A DNA stretch of 64,000 bases from Nocardia bhagyanarayanae. Its GTDB lineage: Bacteria > Actinomycetota > Actinomycetes > Mycobacteriales > Mycobacteriaceae. Below, in pieces: positions 62,322 to 64,000 of the stretch (the first letter of the stretch is position 1; each line of letters begins with the position of its first letter). The DNA lies in the NCBI RefSeq assembly GCF_006716565.1, contig NZ_VFPG01000002.1, forward strand, positions 1,302,001 to 1,366,000, given 5' to 3'. The position numbers were made by a program, and so were the translations under genes. The notes under the pieces are model-generated. The model was not told the DNA's origin. It was given only the letters and a program-made list of their open reading frames with translations, and made no database searches.

Positions 62322-63161
62322 ATGGGTTTTCCGGAGCAGCAGCAAGAGGTCCCCGGGGTCCAGGCCAGGATGACGCCGGTGCCGGACTGCGGCGAGGACA
62401 GCTACCGCGGTTCGGGCAAGCTCACCGGTAAGGCAGCGGTGATCACCGGCGCCGACAGCGGCATCGGGCGCGCGGTGGCGATCGCGTTCGCCAGGGAAGG
62501 CGCCGACGTGCTGATCTCCTATCTCGACGAGGACGAGGACGCGAAGCAGGTCGCCGACCTCGTGACCCAGGCGGGCCGCAAGGCCGTGCTGGTCGCGGGC
62601 GATCTCGCCGATCCCGCGCATTGCCGCGCCGTCATCGATCGCGCCGTGCAGGAGTTCGGCAAGGTGGACGTGCTGGTCAGCAACGCCGCCTACCAGATGA
62701 CCCACGAGACCCTCGAGGAGATCTCCGACGAGGAGTTCGACCACACCTTCAAGCTGAACGTCGGCGCGTACTTCTATCTCGTGAAAGCCGCGCTCCCGCA
62801 TATGCCTTCGGGCTCGTCGATCATCGGCAGCTCGTCGGTGAACTCGGACATGCCCTCGCCGACGCTGGCGCCCTACGCTGCGACCAAGGCGGCCATCGCG
62901 AACTTCTCCGCCAGCCTCGCGCAGCTGTTGGGGGAGCGCGGGATCCGGGTCAACAGCGTCGCGCCGGGACCGATCTGGACGCCGCTGATCCCGTCGACCA
63001 TGCCGGTGGAGAAGGTCAAGAAATTCGGCGACGACACGCCGCTGGGGCGGGCGGGACAGCCTGCCGAACTCGCGGCGGCCTACGTCCTGCTCGCCTCCGA
63101 CGACGGCAGCTACATCTCGGGCGCGCGGCTCGCCGTGACCGGCGGGCGGCCGATCCTCTGA
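62322..63161 (+). CDS. SDR oxidoreductase, glucose dehydrogenase/YhdF-like
   Basis: 279 residues. The first 40 residues (EQQQEVPGVQARMTPVPDCG) are the extension typical of YhdF/YghA stress SDRs. VITGADSGIGRAVAIAF, SNAAYQM, Ser in GSSSVNSDM, and YAATK are the cofactor and catalytic motifs. Usually induced by general stress. Coupled to the pyruvate-oxidase-like gene. Confidence 0.92.
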   Translation: MGFPEQQQEVPGVQARMTPVPDCGEDSYRGSGKLTGKAAVITGADSGIGRAVAIAFAREGADVLISYLDEDEDAKQVADLVTQAGRKAVLVAGDLADPAHCRAVIDRAVQEFGKVDVLVSNAAYQMTHETLEEISDEEFDHTFKLNVGAYFYLVKAALPHMPSGSSIIGSSSVNSDMPSPTLAPYAATKAAIANFSASLAQLLGERGIRVNSVAPGPIWTPLIPSTMPVEKVKKFGDDTPLGRAGQPAELAAAYVLLASDDGSYISGARLAVTGGRPIL

Positions 63162-63216
63162 TCTGTGCGGGGCGGTGGTCGTCGGCCCAGGTGAGGCCCG
63201 GTTTCTTTGCGATCAC

Positions 63217-63241
63217 GTTTCGATAACGGCGACGCGGGTAT
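63217..63241 (+). promoter_or_regulatory. SigF/SigB-type promoter of the sigma factor gene
   Basis: GTTT at 63217-63220, exactly 15 bases, then GGGTAT at 63236-63241: a full match to the actinobacterial SigF consensus GTTT-N15-17-GGGTAT, 40 bases before the ATG. Implies positive autoregulation. Confidence 0.8.
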
Positions 63242-63280
63242 CCCATCAGTGTCGAATTCAGTGGGAACGAGGTACATCGG

Positions 63281-64000
63281 ATGAAGCATGAATCGACCGT
63301 GGGCACCGCGGACGACGCCGCCCGGACGGACACCTACGACAACGTCGAGCCGTGGTTCGAGAAGCTGGCGAGCCTGGAGGAGAACGACCCGCACCGGCAG
63401 CGGCTGCGGGAGGACATCGTCCGTATGTGCCTGCCGCTGGCCGAACACATCGCGCGTCGCTTCGCGGGCCGCGGCGAGGCGTTCGACGACCTGCACCAAA
63501 TCGCCCGCCTCGGGTTGGTGCAGGCCGTGGACCGCTTCGACGTCTCCCGCGGGAGCTCCTTCCTGTCGTTCGCGGTGCCGACCGTGATGGGGGAGGTGCG
63601 GCGGCACTTCCGCGATCGCACCTGGTCGGTGCGAGTGCCGCGGCGTCTCAAGGAGATTCAGCAGCTGATCGGCCCCGCCACCGACACGCTCGCGCAGCGG
63701 CTCGGCCGCATGCCCACCGCCCGCGAACTCGCCGCCGAACTGGATGTGGAGCTCACCGAGATCACCCAGGCGCTGGTCGCGAGCAATGGCTACCAGGCGG
63801 GCTCGCTGGACGCCACGTCGCGCGACAACGACGACGACGGCTCGCCGCGCGCCGCTGTGGAGACCCTCGGCGCGGAGGAGCCCTGCTATCGGCTGCTGGA
63901 GGACGCGATGGCCGTGCGTCCGCTCATCGCCGAACTGCCGGAGCGGGAACGCCAAGTGCTCGTCATGCGATTCTTCGAGAACCGGACCCAGGCCCAGATC
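63281..64000 (+). CDS. RNA polymerase sigma factor, SigF/SigB family; 3' end beyond window
   Basis: 240 residues visible. Region 2 is DLHQIARLGLVQAVDRFDVS with SSFLSFAVPTVMGEVRRHFR; RDRTWSVRVPRRLKEI marks region 3, where RLGRMPTARELAAELDVEL follows; region 4 begins ELPERERQVLVMRFFENRTQ. The DRTWSVRVPRR linker is diagnostic of the SigF/SigB group. It directs stress or stationary-phase transcription. No anti-sigma factor is visible before the edge. A SigF-type promoter precedes it. Confidence 0.92.
   Translation, partial: MKHESTVGTADDAARTDTYDNVEPWFEKLASLEENDPHRQRLREDIVRMCLPLAEHIARRFAGRGEAFDDLHQIARLGLVQAVDRFDVSRGSSFLSFAVPTVMGEVRRHFRDRTWSVRVPRRLKEIQQLIGPATDTLAQRLGRMPTARELAAELDVELTEITQALVASNGYQAGSLDATSRDNDDDGSPRAAVETLGAEEPCYRLLEDAMAVRPLIAELPERERQVLVMRFFENRTQAQI

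Noticed and set aside
60441..62801. 786-codon leftward frame opposite the pyruvate-oxidase-like gene
   Set aside because: Longest open frame in the region but antisense to clearly functional enzymes; composition is that of a codon-position shadow.

Overview
The window looks like chromosome of a mycolate-containing actinomycete, most probably Nocardia or a close relative. The DNA is very GC-rich, with frequent GTG/TTG starts and GTGA/ATGA stop-start overlaps. Gene content agrees: an antigen 85-like esterase, Tat-exported cholesterol oxidase, F420-type luciferase-like oxidoreductase, several acyl-CoA dehydrogenases, many TetR regulators and a Cfp30B-like antigen. No rRNA, tRNA, CRISPR array, transposase or integrase was recognised.

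Left part (1-22000) is accessory in character, with hypothetical genes and broken remnants. It opens with the 5' part of a matrixin metalloprotease that carries a cysteine switch and ricin-type repeats, divergent from an unknown beta-rich protein. A TetR/flavin amine oxidase pair follows, flanked by diverged direct repeats. Next come a zinc-ribbon OB-fold protein, a secreted S1 protease, a CoA-transferase/acyl-CoA dehydrogenase pair, a TetR/hydrolase pair, a thioredoxin, an esterase, two regulators, cholesterol oxidase, a lipoprotein, a two-TM protein and an XRE regulator with two small companions.

Middle part (22000-38000) is lipid and CoA metabolism. A four-gene operon encodes a complete beta-oxidation cycle (hydratase, 3-hydroxyacyl-CoA dehydrogenase, acyl-CoA dehydrogenase, thiolase), with a LysR regulator reading away from it. 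A branched-chain-type ABC uptake operon (livGFHMK order) continues into a secreted protein and another acyl-CoA dehydrogenase, and diverges from a PucR-type regulator. An acyl-CoA synthetase sits behind two copies of a 19-bp operator exactly 40 bp apart.

From 38000 to 47100 lie a STAS protein, a GAF protein, an AraC regulator and a large leftward cluster. That cluster holds a heptose-pathway set (sugar-phosphate isomerase, PfkB kinase and separate nucleotidyltransferase, GT9 and GT4 glycosyltransferases, SDR) together with an Rv2629-like release-factor-fold protein. No bisphosphatase is present.

Right part (47300-64000) holds a VOC protein, a truncated TetR fused at its 5' edge to a RidA gene that has lost its start, PncC, a cold-shock protein, Cfp30B-like and antigen 85-like proteins, a LysR/aldo-keto reductase pair, a four-TM protein and an F420-type oxidoreductase. 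Next is a compact five-gene operon: micro-protein, MurG-like glycosyltransferase, haem-oxygenase-like diiron protein, HemK2-like methyltransferase and CDGSH-type protein. The window ends with a pyruvate-oxidase-like enzyme, an SDR and a SigF/SigB-type sigma factor whose own promoter matches the SigF consensus. This end resembles a general-stress regulon.
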